Source of the DNA: Bradyrhizobium lablabi
GTDB taxonomy: Bacteria > Pseudomonadota > Alphaproteobacteria > Rhizobiales > Xanthobacteraceae
Direction of reading: 5' to 3'
Assembly: GCF_018131005.1 (NCBI RefSeq)
Contig: NZ_JAFCJK010000002.1
Span: 682,001 to 746,000 of the forward strand
DNA length: 64,000 nt
Made by a program: the position numbers and the translations under genes
The notes under the pieces: model-generated
Databases searched by the model: none
What the model was told of the DNA's origin: nothing
The model's input: only the letters and a program-made list of their open reading frames with translations
Shown: piece after piece, positions 17,713 to 27,391 of the stretch
Numbering within the stretch: position 1 is the stretch's first letter
Layout: each line of letters begins with the position of its first letter

Positions 17713-19308
17713 ATGACCGCGCAAGGTTACGACTACATCATTGTCGGTGCCGGCTCGGCGGGTTGTGTGGTGGCGAACCGGCTGTCGGCCGATCCATCGT
17801 GTCGCGTGCTCCTTCTGGAGGCGGGCGGCTCGGATCGGAATTTTTGGCTTAAGCTCCCGGTCGGTTACTACCGGACCATCTACAACGAGCGCTTTTCCCG
17901 GTTATTCAAGACCGAGCCGGGTGAAGGGACGGGCGGTCGCCCAATCGTGTGGCCGCGCGGGCGCGTGATTGGCGGCTCGTCCTCGATCAACGGCCTGATC
18001 TTCATCCGCGGCCAGCACGAGGATTTTGACGATTGGGAGCAACTCGGCGCGACCGGATGGAGCTACCGCGAGCTGCTGCCGTACTTCCGCCGGTACGAGC
18101 GTTATCGCGGCGGCGAGAGCCAATATCATGGCGGCTTCGGCGAGTTCGACGTATCCGATCTGCGCAACGACAATCCGGCGTCAGCAGCCTGGGTGGAGGC
18201 CGGCGTCGAATATGGCTTGCCGCGCAACCCTGACTTCAACGGCGAGACGACGTTCGGCGTGGGCAGCTATCAGCTCGGCATTGGTCGGCACTGGCGCAGC
18301 AGTTCGGCGACGGCCTTTCTGCGGCCGATCTCGAATCGTGAGAACCTCACGATCGTCACCGAGGCGCAGGTCAGCAAGGTCGTATTCCGCGGTCGCAAGG
18401 CGAGCGGGGTCGAGTGGATCAAGGGCAAGCAGGTTTTCTCCGCGGCCGCCGATCGCGAAGTGATCCTGTCAGCCGGAGCGCTGCAGTCGCCACAGCTTCT
18501 GCAACTGTCAGGCATCGGTCCGGCGGATCTGCTGCGCCGGCTGAACATCCCTGTCGTGGCCGATCTGGCTGAGGTGGGTGGTAATCTGCAGGACCATTAT
18601 CAGGCGCGCCTCATCGTCCGCCTGACGGATCCGATCTCGTTGAACGACCAGGTTCGCAATCCGGTTGCGCTCGCCAGAATGGGCCTGCAATGGATATTTG
18701 ACGGCCGCGGTCCACTCACGGTCGGAGCCGGACAGGTCGGTGGCGCCGCCTGCACCAAATACGCGGTTGCCGGCCGGCCTGACGTGCAATTCAACGTCAT
18801 GCCGCTCTCGGTCGACAAGCCCGGCGATCCGCTGCATCGCTATTCCGGCTTTACAGCCTCCGCGTGGCAGTGTCACGGCAAGTCGCGGGGACGGTTGGCG
18901 ATACGCTGCGCCGATCCGTTGGATCAGCCGCGCATCGAGCCCAACTACTTCGCTGAAGGGATCGATCGCAAGACGCTCGTCGCCGGCCTGGAGATCCTTC
19001 GTGAGATCTATCGACAGAAAGCCTTCCGTCATTTGTGGGATGTCGAGATGGTGCCTGGCGAAGCCGCCGGCGACGACAAAGGGCTGTGGGAGTTCGCGCG
19101 CAACACCGGCGGCACGGTCTTTCATTGTGTCGGTACATGTCGGATGGGCAGTGATGTCCAATCTGTCGTCGATCCGCAATTGCGCGTGAGGGGCACCGAG
19201 GGGCTGCGTGTGATCGACGCATCGGTGATGCCGCAAATCACATCTGCCAACACCAACGCGACGAGCCTGATGATCGGTGAACGAGGCGCCGCCCTCGTAA
19301 TGTCCTGA
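17713..19308 (+). CDS. GMC-family FAD-dependent oxidoreductase (choline dehydrogenase-like)
   Basis: A 531-residue flavoenzyme oxidising an alcohol group. The N-terminal dinucleotide-binding motif is YIIVGAGSAGCVVANRLS, followed by LLLEAGGSD. GMC signature 1 is present as GRVIGGSSSINGLIF and signature 2 as LSAGALQSPQLLQLSGIGP. The C-terminal active-site region has GGTVFHCVGTCRMGSD (catalytic His) and ANTNATSLMIGERGA. The length is typical of choline dehydrogenase and polyethylene glycol dehydrogenase relatives. It is translated just after the enolase-superfamily gene and followed by a GntR regulator, which supports a small catabolic operon. Confidence 0.92.
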   Translation: MTAQGYDYIIVGAGSAGCVVANRLSADPSCRVLLLEAGGSDRNFWLKLPVGYYRTIYNERFSRLFKTEPGEGTGGRPIVWPRGRVIGGSSSINGLIFIRGQHEDFDDWEQLGATGWSYRELLPYFRRYERYRGGESQYHGGFGEFDVSDLRNDNPASAAWVEAGVEYGLPRNPDFNGETTFGVGSYQLGIGRHWRSSSATAFLRPISNRENLTIVTEAQVSKVVFRGRKASGVEWIKGKQVFSAAADREVILSAGALQSPQLLQLSGIGPADLLRRLNIPVVADLAEVGGNLQDHYQARLIVRLTDPISLNDQVRNPVALARMGLQWIFDGRGPLTVGAGQVGGAACTKYAVAGRPDVQFNVMPLSVDKPGDPLHRYSGFTASAWQCHGKSRGRLAIRCADPLDQPRIEPNYFAEGIDRKTLVAGLEILREIYRQKAFRHLWDVEMVPGEAAGDDKGLWEFARNTGGTVFHCVGTCRMGSDVQSVVDPQLRVRGTEGLRVIDASVMPQITSANTNATSLMIGERGAALVMS

Positions 19309-19334
19309 TATCCTGACGACGCCGAGGCCGTGCG

Positions 19335-20057
19335 ATGGATTTGAATTCCGACAGCCACGTTCCGAAATACGCGCAGATTGCCGACATCTTCCGGCAGCGC
19401 ATCGCGCGCGGAATTTGGGTCAAAGGCCTACGGCTGCCGGCCAATGAGGAATTGGCCGCCGAGTTCGGTGTCTCGCGCGTTACTATTCGACAGGCCGTCG
19501 AGCTGCTGTCTCGCGAGGGCGTCATCGAAGCCCAGCAAGGTCGCGGCACGTTCGTGACGGGTACGCTGAAGCAGGATCGCTGGCTGAAAGTCGAGACGAC
19601 GCTATCGGATCTCGCCGAGGTGTACCGCGATACGTCTCCGGAGATCCTCAATATCTCCGAGAGCCGTACCGACGCGCCGCTGCTGCCCGACGACGGCAAG
19701 CCGGCCCCAAGATACGTCTTCATGCGCCGCGTTCATTCGCGCCAGAAGGAACCTTATTGCGTCATCTCGATCTATCTGGACGAAAGGATTTTCCGCCGCT
19801 ACCCGAAGCGTTTCCGAAATGAAACGGTAATTCCGATCCTCAACGATCTCCGCGATCCGGAAATCGTGCGCGCACGCCAGACCATGACAATCGGAACTGC
19901 CGATCTCGAGGTCGCGCGGCTTCTGAAAGTGCCGTTGAATTCGCCGGTCGCTGAGGTCCGTCGCATCTTTACCATCGCGGATGGCACAGTCATCTATCTG
20001 GGTGAAGTGACGTACCGTGGCGACTTTGTTCGCATCGACATGGACCTGCGTCCCTGA
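19335..20057 (+). CDS. GntR-family regulator with UTRA ligand domain (HutC type)
   Basis: A 240-residue transcription factor. The winged helix-turn-helix is IADIFRQRIARGIWVKGLRL and then ELAAEFGVSRVTIRQAVELL, ending in the wing QQGRGTFV. The rest is a UTRA domain, with YVFMRRVHSRQKEPYCVISI and the late hydrophobic segment EVTYRGDFVRIDM. It is the third gene of the enolase-GMC operon, so autoregulation and control of the divergent importer by a pathway intermediate is the likely role. Its stop is 2 bases from the convergent CLC gene end. Confidence 0.93.
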   Translation: MDLNSDSHVPKYAQIADIFRQRIARGIWVKGLRLPANEELAAEFGVSRVTIRQAVELLSREGVIEAQQGRGTFVTGTLKQDRWLKVETTLSDLAEVYRDTSPEILNISESRTDAPLLPDDGKPAPRYVFMRRVHSRQKEPYCVISIYLDERIFRRYPKRFRNETVIPILNDLRDPEIVRARQTMTIGTADLEVARLLKVPLNSPVAEVRRIFTIADGTVIYLGEVTYRGDFVRIDMDLRP

Positions 20058-20059
20058 GA

Positions 20060-21847
20060 TCAGCGGAAAAACAGCTCTTCGTTGCGCCGCTCAAGCTCTT
20101 CGCCATAGGTGCGCAGGACGTGTGACTCGCTGACGACGCCGATCGCCGCGCGATGATCGCCGCGATCGACGACGGCGAGCGCATCCGCCTCGCTGCTTTT
20201 GAACTTCTTCATGATGTCGCGGATCGACGCATGAGGCAGCAGGAATTCGTCCGTCTGACGTGCCAGCGTCTCCAGCGTCATGTCATCCTTGGCCGCGACG
20301 GAGTGGAGATCCGCCGAGGTTACGATCCCCGCATAGAGTCCGGTGGGATCGCGCAGCACGACTTGTCGAACCTGGGCCGGCGAGAAGGTCCTTTGTGCTT
20401 CCACGACTGACATGGTGCTCAATGCACTTTCAAATTCCGTTCGCATGAGCGACGTCGCGCTGAGTTGACGGACCCAGCCGACATCCTGCGGGCCGCGGAT
20501 GACCTCGCCGCGCAGGTGAAAGCGCCAGGTCGCGAAGCTGTAGCCAAACAGTTCGCGCACGATCAGAGCGCATACGGAGGAGGCGACGACTGCGCCGACC
20601 GTGACAGAGAAGTCGCCGGTGATCTCAAGTGCGAGACAAACCATGCTGAAGGGGGCGGCGAGGACACCGGTCCCGAACGCCGCGAGAGCGGCAATGGCGG
20701 CGGTGCCGGGTTGCAGGGCGATGCCTGCGAGCGGACCGGTCATCACGACGCTGTAGAGCTGACCAACCAAGGCGCCGAGCAGGAGCGATGCGAAGAACAG
20801 CCCTCCGCGGAATCCGGACCCGAGGGAGACTGCGGACGCGGCCATCTTGAACAGGATCGTTGTCGTGAGCAGCAGCCAGGTCGGATTGCTCAGGAGAAGA
20901 ATTTGCATTGCGCCGTGGCCCGCGCCGAGCACAGTGGGTGTGAACAAGGCGAGACCGCCCAGCAACGCGCCGCCAAGAATCGGTCGGAGCGCCCCTCGAA
21001 ACACCGAGATGCGTTGGAAGCATCGCTCCGAGAAGGCGACGGCCAGCATCATCGCGATACTGGCAAATGCGCACAGGACGCCGATGGCCACGGTTTGCCC
21101 GATCATTTCGACGGAAACCGGAGAGGGAAAGCCCGGAACCATCAGGAACGACTGATGGGTCAGATGGCGTGCGACCAGCCAAGCCGTCACCGCGCTGGCG
21201 ATCACCGGGACGAGGCCGGCGGACGTGTAAGCGCCGAGCACGACTTCAAACGCATAGAATGCGCCGGCCAGGGGCGCGGAAAAAGCGGCGCTGATGGCTC
21301 CCGCCGCGCCGCAGGCCACCAGCAGTCGCATGTCGTTGCGCCGGGCTGCCAGCCTCTGGCCGATATGCGAGCCGAACATCGAACAAATCTGCGTATAACC
21401 TGCCTCCAGGCCGACCGATCCGCCAAACCCGTTGGAGAGCAAGGTTTGGAGCGAGATCAGGAGGCTGCCCCTAAAGGACAGGCGGCCACCGTAGAGAGCA
21501 TTGGCTTCGATCGCGTCGGCGAGCTGCTGTCCCTTGACGCGCGTTGCGAAGAACAAGGCGATGCCGGCCAGCACGGCCCCGCCGATGGTTGGAATCAGGA
21601 GGGTCCGTTGCCAGGAGATAACGCCGGTGGCGCTGAGATGGGCGTCCAGGGGAATGTCGAACAGCAGGGCGTGCGTGACCTGGCTGAGATAGGAAATCGC
21701 GGCAACCAGCAGACCGGACAGCAGCCCGATCACGATTGCGACCGCGACGAGCCCGGTTTCCCGGCTGCGGACGAAATTGCGCAGCGGAGCCGGCAGCAGA
21801 TGAACCACGGATGCCCTGCCAACATTGACCGGCGACGTGATGGTCAT
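20060..21847 (-). CDS. CLC-family chloride channel/transporter with CBS domains
   Basis: A 595-residue membrane protein. The first 430 residues form the CLC core with 10-12 hydrophobic segments. The filter region reads GGSVGLEAGYTQI in the place of the usual GREGPxxH/Q, keeping the gating Glu, and GSGFRGGLFFASLLLGA matches the later GxFxPxLxxGA motif. The C-terminal 150 residues hold a CBS pair (VVLRDPTGLYAGIVTSADLH and ALAVVDRGDHRAAIGVVSES) that could sense nucleotides. Two acidic Tyr/Ser anion-binding residues cannot be placed with certainty. It stands alone between a convergent GntR gene and the sulfatase end. Confidence 0.9.
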   Translation of the reverse strand: MTITSPVNVGRASVVHLLPAPLRNFVRSRETGLVAVAIVIGLLSGLLVAAISYLSQVTHALLFDIPLDAHLSATGVISWQRTLLIPTIGGAVLAGIALFFATRVKGQQLADAIEANALYGGRLSFRGSLLISLQTLLSNGFGGSVGLEAGYTQICSMFGSHIGQRLAARRNDMRLLVACGAAGAISAAFSAPLAGAFYAFEVVLGAYTSAGLVPVIASAVTAWLVARHLTHQSFLMVPGFPSPVSVEMIGQTVAIGVLCAFASIAMMLAVAFSERCFQRISVFRGALRPILGGALLGGLALFTPTVLGAGHGAMQILLLSNPTWLLLTTTILFKMAASAVSLGSGFRGGLFFASLLLGALVGQLYSVVMTGPLAGIALQPGTAAIAALAAFGTGVLAAPFSMVCLALEITGDFSVTVGAVVASSVCALIVRELFGYSFATWRFHLRGEVIRGPQDVGWVRQLSATSLMRTEFESALSTMSVVEAQRTFSPAQVRQVVLRDPTGLYAGIVTSADLHSVAAKDDMTLETLARQTDEFLLPHASIRDIMKKFKSSEADALAVVDRGDHRAAIGVVSESHVLRTYGEELERRNEELFFR

Positions 21848-22104
21848 GCTGTGCCTTGGGCAACGTCGAAGCGCACGACGCCATCGGGAAAACGCCGATC
21901 ATCCGTTCCCATCAGGAAGCCGCCCCCGATCAGCGGACTCCGGCGGCGGAGTACCCGCGCTTCGCTGGGGACGACTTCGCGCGCAGCTGCGTCCGCCGTC
22001 GTAGGTATGTCGACGGCGCGGCTCTCGGCGCAGCAACGAGGACGATCATTTATCATTCGGCCTTCCGCGATGGGATGTCTTTCTGTCCAATTCTGGGCGG
22101 GTGG

Positions 22105-23748
22105 TTACTTCTGCTTCTCTTCCTCCCAGAACGCTGTACCACCTTCGGCTCTCATCAGCTCGAGGATCTTTTCACGGGGGATGACGCCGCACCGCCTCGC
22201 CCAGGCTTCATATTGTGCGGTCATGTCGCGGACGCGGTCCGGCTGTTGGGCGGCCAGATCGTTCATCTCGGTGCGATCCAACTCCATGTCGTAGAGTTCC
22301 CAGGGGCCCGGATACTTTCGCACCAGCTTCCATTTGCCGATGCGAACCGCGGCGTTACCCTCGTGCTCCCAGAACAGGGGCCCGCGCGCTTCGTAGGCAG
22401 ACGAGAACGACGGCACCAGGCTTTCGCCCTCCAGGGGAAGGATGGTGTTTCCGTTGTATTCCTTCGGGTAGCTCGCACCGGTCACATCGACGATCGTGGC
22501 CATGACGTCGGGCAACTGGCTTGGATTGTGCCGTAGCCCTCCCTTTTCCTTGATGCCGCGCGGCCAGTGGACGATGAACGGCGTGGCGATTCCGCCTTCG
22601 TGGATCCAGTGTTTGTAGAGGCGGAACGGCGTGTTCGACATGTTCGCCCAGGCGGTGCCGTAACTTTGGTAGGTGTCTTCGCCGCCCGGCATGCGTGTCG
22701 GATCGTTGCCGAAATGAACCGGCTTTCCCGCGCGTGTCTTGGCCTTGGCGATCATCAGTTGATCGACCAATTCGTGTGCAGTGACGCCCTCAGGGATATC
22801 TTCTGCGCACGCACCATTGTCGGAGAGGAAAATGATCAAGGTATTGTCGAGCTGGTTGGTTTCCTCAAGCGCGGCAATGATCCGGCCGATTCCCTGATCC
22901 ATCCGGTCGATCTGCGCCGCGTAGACCTCCATGCAGCGCAAGGTCCATTCGCGATGCTGGGCTTCCGTCCACGGCGGCTGGGTCGGATCCCGATCGGTCA
23001 GTTTCCAGTTGGGATGGATGATACCGTCCTCGACGAGCCGCTGCAGACGCGTTTCGCGCAGCGCGTCCCAACCGGCATCGAACCTGCCCCTGTATTTCGC
23101 GATATCCTCTTCGTGAGCGTGAAGGGGCCAATGCGGCGCGGTGTAGGCGACGTACTGAAAGAAAGGCGCATCCGCATTCTCTTTCGTATGCTGACGAATG
23201 TAGGCCACCGCCTGGTCGCTGATCGCGTCCGTATAGAAGAACGAGGGATCCTTCTCGGCTTCGTGCTCGATATTCGCGTTTCCGCGGGTCAAGGTCGTCG
23301 GGTGATAGAAGCTTCCAGCGCCGATGATGGTTCCGAAGAAGTGATCGAAGCCGCGCTGCAGAGGCCAGGCGTCGGTTGGCTCGGTTAGATTGCTGGCGAT
23401 GTGCCACTTGCCGCTGAGATAGGTCTCGTATTTCTTCTGCTTCAGAACCTCGGCAATGGTGACGCAGCTCTTGTTGAGGTTACCGGCATAGCCTTCCGGA
23501 CCATTGCTGTAGGTCAGGATGCCGATCCCGGTCTGGTGCGGATGCAGACCGGTCAACAGCGATGCGCGCGACGGACTGCAGCGCGCAGTGTTGTAGAATT
23601 GCGAGTATCGCAAGCCGTTGGCCGCGAGGCGATCCAGATTGGGTGTCTCGATTTCACCGCCATAGCAGCCAATGTCCGAGAATCCCATGTCGTCGTTGAG
23701 AATGAGCAGGATGTTCGGGCTGTCTGGCGATTTGCTGCCATTTGGCAT
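22105..23748 (-). CDS. Arylsulfatase-family sulfatase
   Basis: A 547-residue type I sulfatase hydrolysing sulfate esters. LLILNDDMGFSDIGCYGG gives the metal-binding Asp pair near residue 20, and CSPSRASLLTG holds Cys57 of the C-x-P-S-R motif, which is oxidised to formylglycine by a separate enzyme. SGKWHI and IIFLSDNGACAED supply further metal and substrate ligands. There is no signal peptide, so it is probably cytoplasmic and acts after uptake. It lies in line with a GntR regulator and a complete ABC importer (23779-28786), which suggests these import a sulfated compound. A choline-sulfatase or phosphonate hydrolase role is less likely from length. Confidence 0.93.
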   Translation of the reverse strand: MPNGSKSPDSPNILLILNDDMGFSDIGCYGGEIETPNLDRLAANGLRYSQFYNTARCSPSRASLLTGLHPHQTGIGILTYSNGPEGYAGNLNKSCVTIAEVLKQKKYETYLSGKWHIASNLTEPTDAWPLQRGFDHFFGTIIGAGSFYHPTTLTRGNANIEHEAEKDPSFFYTDAISDQAVAYIRQHTKENADAPFFQYVAYTAPHWPLHAHEEDIAKYRGRFDAGWDALRETRLQRLVEDGIIHPNWKLTDRDPTQPPWTEAQHREWTLRCMEVYAAQIDRMDQGIGRIIAALEETNQLDNTLIIFLSDNGACAEDIPEGVTAHELVDQLMIAKAKTRAGKPVHFGNDPTRMPGGEDTYQSYGTAWANMSNTPFRLYKHWIHEGGIATPFIVHWPRGIKEKGGLRHNPSQLPDVMATIVDVTGASYPKEYNGNTILPLEGESLVPSFSSAYEARGPLFWEHEGNAAVRIGKWKLVRKYPGPWELYDMELDRTEMNDLAAQQPDRVRDMTAQYEAWARRCGVIPREKILELMRAEGGTAFWEEEKQK

Positions 23749-23778
23749 GGTTTTCAGTCCTTCTTGAGCGAAGAGTGG

Positions 23779-24564
23779 TCAGGAGTGCCGCCGCGTGAGA
23801 TTGATGCTGAGGCGGAAATATTCGGGCAAATAGATCGCGCGCAGCAGTTCCAGTGCGCGCCCGTCCTTGCCGAGCGTGAGACGTTCGATCGACAGCAGCG
23901 CGTTGCCTGATTTGACCCCAAGGAGTTTCGCGCAGTTGGCGTCGGCAAGACAGGCACTGATCGTCTGCTTTGCTTCCTTGATGGGATGGCCGAGTTCTTC
24001 CTCGATCACGGCATACATGATGATCGAGATCAGGTCCCGCTTCTCCAGCTCGAGCCCGATATCGGGCGGGTAGAAGGCATGCTCGATCGCAATCGGCGTT
24101 TCGTCTGCGAGGCGGACGCGCTTGAGCTGCCAGACGGCGCGCTCCTGCAGCATGTTGCGAACATTCTGGTCGTGCCGATTGGTCATGCCCTGGTCGAGTA
24201 CTTTGGCTCCGGCCTTGTAGCCAGCGTCGCGAATAGTTTCCGAAAAGCCCATCAGCCGGCCAACCCAGTTCTCCGGCTGGTTTGTGCGCAGGAATGTGCC
24301 GCGCCCACGAGAGCGGGCAAACATGCCCTCATCGACCAGCGGAGAAATGGCGTTGCGAATGGTGATACGGCTCACGCCGAAATGGCGGCCAAGTTCGGCT
24401 TCGGTCATAAGCCGTCCCGTTTTGTCGATGAGTTCGCCGTCGCGAACCTGCCGGCGAATGGTCTCGCGAATCTGGATGTGCAACGGGACGGCGCCCGCGG
24501 CAGCGAGCTGCGGATCACCGGCATCGGCGGACACGTCTGTTGTCTTGCGTGTGCGGGCAGGCAT
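23779..24564 (-). CDS. GntR-family regulator with UTRA domain
   Basis: A 261-residue regulator. The winged helix region runs IQIRETIRRQVRDGELIDKT and ELGRHFGVSRITIRNAISPL, with the wing SRGRGTFL. The UTRA domain follows (WQLKRVRLADETPIAIEHAF, later LLSIERLTLGKDGRALELL). The chosen ATG lies 2 bases after the ABC ATPase stop; the frame is open further upstream but only in antisense-like sequence over that gene. It sits between the importer genes and the sulfatase in one leftward operon and probably represses all of them. Confidence 0.92.
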   Translation of the reverse strand: MPARTRKTTDVSADAGDPQLAAAGAVPLHIQIRETIRRQVRDGELIDKTGRLMTEAELGRHFGVSRITIRNAISPLVDEGMFARSRGRGTFLRTNQPENWVGRLMGFSETIRDAGYKAGAKVLDQGMTNRHDQNVRNMLQERAVWQLKRVRLADETPIAIEHAFYPPDIGLELEKRDLISIIMYAVIEEELGHPIKEAKQTISACLADANCAKLLGVKSGNALLSIERLTLGKDGRALELLRAIYLPEYFRLSINLTRRHS

Positions 24565-24566
24565 TG

Positions 24567-25619
24567 TCACAGACGCTTTCGGGTTGTTGGATCGAACAGG
24601 TGGATGTCTTGCGGGCGGGCCGCGATCGCGATGGCGTCGCCTTCGCGCGGGACGTTGTCGTGATTGACGCGGGCGCGGATCTGCGTTCCGGAGCAATCGA
24701 TATCCAGGATGGCGCTATCGCCGAGATCCTCGATCAGGTCGACCTTGCCGTTGATGCCGTCGGCCACTATTCGCAATGCGCTGGGCCGCAATCCGACGAT
24801 CACGTCGCGCTCGCCCGCGAGCTGCGCGGTTGTCTTCAACCAGCGACCGCCGATCGTGATATCGCCGTTGATGTATCGCGCCGGCAAGAGGTTCATCGGC
24901 GGATTCCCGATGAAGCCTGCAATCTCGATCGAATTGGGCTTGGCAAAGACTTCGGCCGGCGTGCCGACCTGCTGGATCTCGCCGGCCATGAAGACCGCCA
25001 TGCGATCAGCCAGCGTCATTGCCTCTTCCTGATCGTGCGTCACATAGACTGCCGTCACCCCGAGCGAGCGCTGAAGCTTCTTCAGTTCGGCCCGGGTCTC
25101 CAGGCGTAGCTTGGCATCGAGATTGGACAGCGGCTCGTCGAGCAGGAAGAGCCGGGCCTTGCGCACAATGGCGCGGGCGAGGGCGCAACGCTGCTGCTGT
25201 CCGCCCGAAAGCTGTCCCGGCTTGCGGTCGAGCAGGTGATCGATCTTCACCTTGCGGGCCGCGTCCACCACTGCCGGGCCGATCTTGGCCCTGGGCATAT
25301 TGGCCATCTCGAGCGGGAAAGCGATGTTGTCGGCCACCGTCATGTGCGGATAGAGCGCATAGCTCTGGAATACCATCGCGATATCGCGATCGCGGGCGTC
25401 GACCGACGTGACGTCCTTGCCGTCGATATAGACGTGCCCCGCCGTCGGCGCGTCAAGACCTGCAAGAATCCGTAGCGTGGTGCTTTTGCCCGAACCGGAC
25501 GGGCCGAGCAGGGCGAAGAATTCGCCAGGCTTGATCTCGAAATTGACACCCTTGAGCGCGGCGAATTCGCCGTGCATTTTGATGATGTCCTCGAAACGCA
25601 CCTCGCCACGGCCACTCAT
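24567..25619 (-). CDS. ABC transporter ATP-binding protein, UgpC/MalK type
   Basis: ATPase of 350 residues for the importer encoded by the next three genes upstream. Walker A GPSGSGKST, signature LSGGQQQRCALARA, Walker B LFLLDEPLSNLDAKLR, H-loop VYVTHDQEEAMTLADR, and a C-terminal TOBE region with VGLRPSALRIV. The ATG at 25619 overlaps the permease stop as ATGA. The longer frame to 25838 lies over the permease and is not used. Confidence 0.95.
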   Translation of the reverse strand: MSGRGEVRFEDIIKMHGEFAALKGVNFEIKPGEFFALLGPSGSGKSTTLRILAGLDAPTAGHVYIDGKDVTSVDARDRDIAMVFQSYALYPHMTVADNIAFPLEMANMPRAKIGPAVVDAARKVKIDHLLDRKPGQLSGGQQQRCALARAIVRKARLFLLDEPLSNLDAKLRLETRAELKKLQRSLGVTAVYVTHDQEEAMTLADRMAVFMAGEIQQVGTPAEVFAKPNSIEIAGFIGNPPMNLLPARYINGDITIGGRWLKTTAQLAGERDVIVGLRPSALRIVADGINGKVDLIEDLGDSAILDIDCSGTQIRARVNHDNVPREGDAIAIAARPQDIHLFDPTTRKRL

Positions 25620-26455
25620 CGGCGTCCCCCGCCCTTGACGGCACCGACCGTCAGGCCCTTGACGATATGCTTCTGCGCGACGACGCCGAGCGCGACGACA
25701 GGGAGCATCGCAAGCACAGACACCGCTGCGAGCTTGGCCCACAATGTCTGCTCGACCGACACGAAGTTGAACATGGCCACCGTCACCGGCCGCACGGTGT
25801 TGCCGCTCAGCACGACGGCAAATAGAAATTCGTTCCACGCATTGAGGAATACGAACACGACGGTCACGGCGATGCCGCCGCGAACCTGCGGGATGATGAT
25901 GCGCCGAAGCGTGCGCAATCGGCTTGCGCCATCGAGATAGGCGGCCTCTTCCATTTCAAACGGGATGTCCTCGAAATAGGAGACCAGAAGCCAGATCGCG
26001 AAGGGCAGCGAGAACGACAGATAGATGAGGATGATGCCCTGATACGTGTCGATCCAGCCAATGTTCCGAAGCACCAGGAAGTAGGGGATGATGATGCCGA
26101 CGGGCGGCAGCATCTGCGTCGCCAGGACATAGAAGCCCGCGAACTTCTTGCCGCGAAACCGCAGGCGCGCCAGCGCGTAAGCTGCTGGTATGGCCATTAG
26201 CATGGTGACAATGGTCGTCCCGACCGAGATCACGATGCTGGAGACGAGATTCGGCAGGATCGATCCGGAGCCGAACAGCACGTCGCGATAGGCATCGAGC
26301 GTCGGCGAGAAGATCAGCTTCGGTGGATAGGCAAGGACATCCGGATCGGTCTTGAGCGAGTTGAGCACGCTCCAGACGATCGGGAACGCCCACGCCAGCA
26401 GGAATACCAGCGAAATCGCAATCAATGCGAACATGCGGACGCGACGCGCGCTCAT
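25616..26455 (-). CDS. Sugar-type ABC transporter permease, MalG/UgpE type
   Basis: A 279-residue inner-membrane permease with six predicted helices. The EAA loop is MEEAAYLDGASRLRTLRRII followed by IPQVRGGIAVTVVFVFLNAW, as in MalG. The start MSARRVRMFALIAISLVFLL leads straight into helix 1. It overlaps the upstream permease and the downstream ATPase genes by 4 bases each, so the three are translationally coupled. Confidence 0.95.
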   Translation of the reverse strand: MSARRVRMFALIAISLVFLLAWAFPIVWSVLNSLKTDPDVLAYPPKLIFSPTLDAYRDVLFGSGSILPNLVSSIVISVGTTIVTMLMAIPAAYALARLRFRGKKFAGFYVLATQMLPPVGIIIPYFLVLRNIGWIDTYQGIILIYLSFSLPFAIWLLVSYFEDIPFEMEEAAYLDGASRLRTLRRIIIPQVRGGIAVTVVFVFLNAWNEFLFAVVLSGNTVRPVTVAMFNFVSVEQTLWAKLAAVSVLAMLPVVALGVVAQKHIVKGLTVGAVKGGGRR

Positions 26456-27387
26456 TTCGCCCTCCGCAGGGCAAACAGAACGCCGGATATGATGACGGTC
26501 ACGATCAGCAGCGCGACGGCCAGCGCGGACCCGTAGCCGATCGAGAGCTCGGTGAAAGACTTTCTGTAAGCATAGAGATTGAGAATTTCGGTTGCTGTCC
26601 CGGGACCGCCCGCAGTCACGGTGAAGATCGCGGCGAAGGCCGTCAACGCCACCATCGTGCGCATGATGATGACCATCACGATGGCCGGACGCAGCAGCGG
26701 TAAGGTAATGCGGCGGAAACGTTGCCAGGCAGTCGCGCGATCGAGACGGGCCGCCTCATAGATATCTTCGGGGAGCGCGGCGAGCGAAGCCAGGAGCACC
26801 ATGAAGGCAAACGGCGTCCACTGCCAGGTATGGATCGCGATGACCGAAACCATCGCCAGAAGGGGATCGCCGAGCCAGTTCTTGCTGCCGATGCCGGCAT
26901 TGATGGCGAGGAAATCGACGATTCCGAATTCCGGTGCCAGCATGAAGGTCCGCCAGATCATGCCGACGACCGCTGGCGAAAGCACCACGGGCAAGATCGC
27001 AATCAAGCGGAACCAGCCTTGGCCACGTTTCATGTCCATCACCAGCAACGCCAGCGCCAGCCCGATGACGACCTGCAGCACGACGGTCGACGCGGTGTAG
27101 ACCAGGCTGAGCAGCAGTGACGACCAGAACCGCTCGTCGGTCAGCAACGCCTGGTAGTTTTCGAACCCGACAAAGCCGTTCGCGAACGGCATTGCCAGAT
27201 CCATCCGGAACGCGCTGGTCCACACGAGGAACATCAGCGGGAACGTCGTGGTCGCCAGCAGCGCGAGGAAAGCCGGAGCGAGCAGGGCGGCCGCAAAGCG
27301 GCGTTCGCGCTGCGCAAGCACGCGGCTGAAATCGTTCGGAACGATCGCAGCCGCGGCAGCAGCCGCCATGTCCGTCGTCGGCGCCAT
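26452..27387 (-). CDS. Sugar-type ABC transporter permease, MalF/UgpA type
   Basis: A 311-residue permease with six helices and the EAA loop IYEAARLDRATAWQRFRRIT followed by LPLLRPAIVMVIIMRTM. It pairs with the MalG-type permease downstream. An Ala-rich cytoplasmic N-terminus (about 30 residues) precedes the first helix. It is 4 bases from the stop of the binding protein gene. This gene gives the template for recognising the decayed permease at 3832, although that fragment is too divergent to be a recent copy. Confidence 0.94.
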   Translation of the reverse strand: MAPTTDMAAAAAAAIVPNDFSRVLAQRERRFAAALLAPAFLALLATTTFPLMFLVWTSAFRMDLAMPFANGFVGFENYQALLTDERFWSSLLLSLVYTASTVVLQVVIGLALALLVMDMKRGQGWFRLIAILPVVLSPAVVGMIWRTFMLAPEFGIVDFLAINAGIGSKNWLGDPLLAMVSVIAIHTWQWTPFAFMVLLASLAALPEDIYEAARLDRATAWQRFRRITLPLLRPAIVMVIIMRTMVALTAFAAIFTVTAGGPGTATEILNLYAYRKSFTELSIGYGSALAVALLIVTVIISGVLFALRRAK

Positions 27388-27391
27388 CGGG

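Noticed and set aside
20465..22294. 609-codon frame on the plus strand
   Set aside because: It is antisense to the CLC gene, rich in Gly, Glu, Arg and Gln without hydrophobic core or motifs, and results from high GC at third codon positions.
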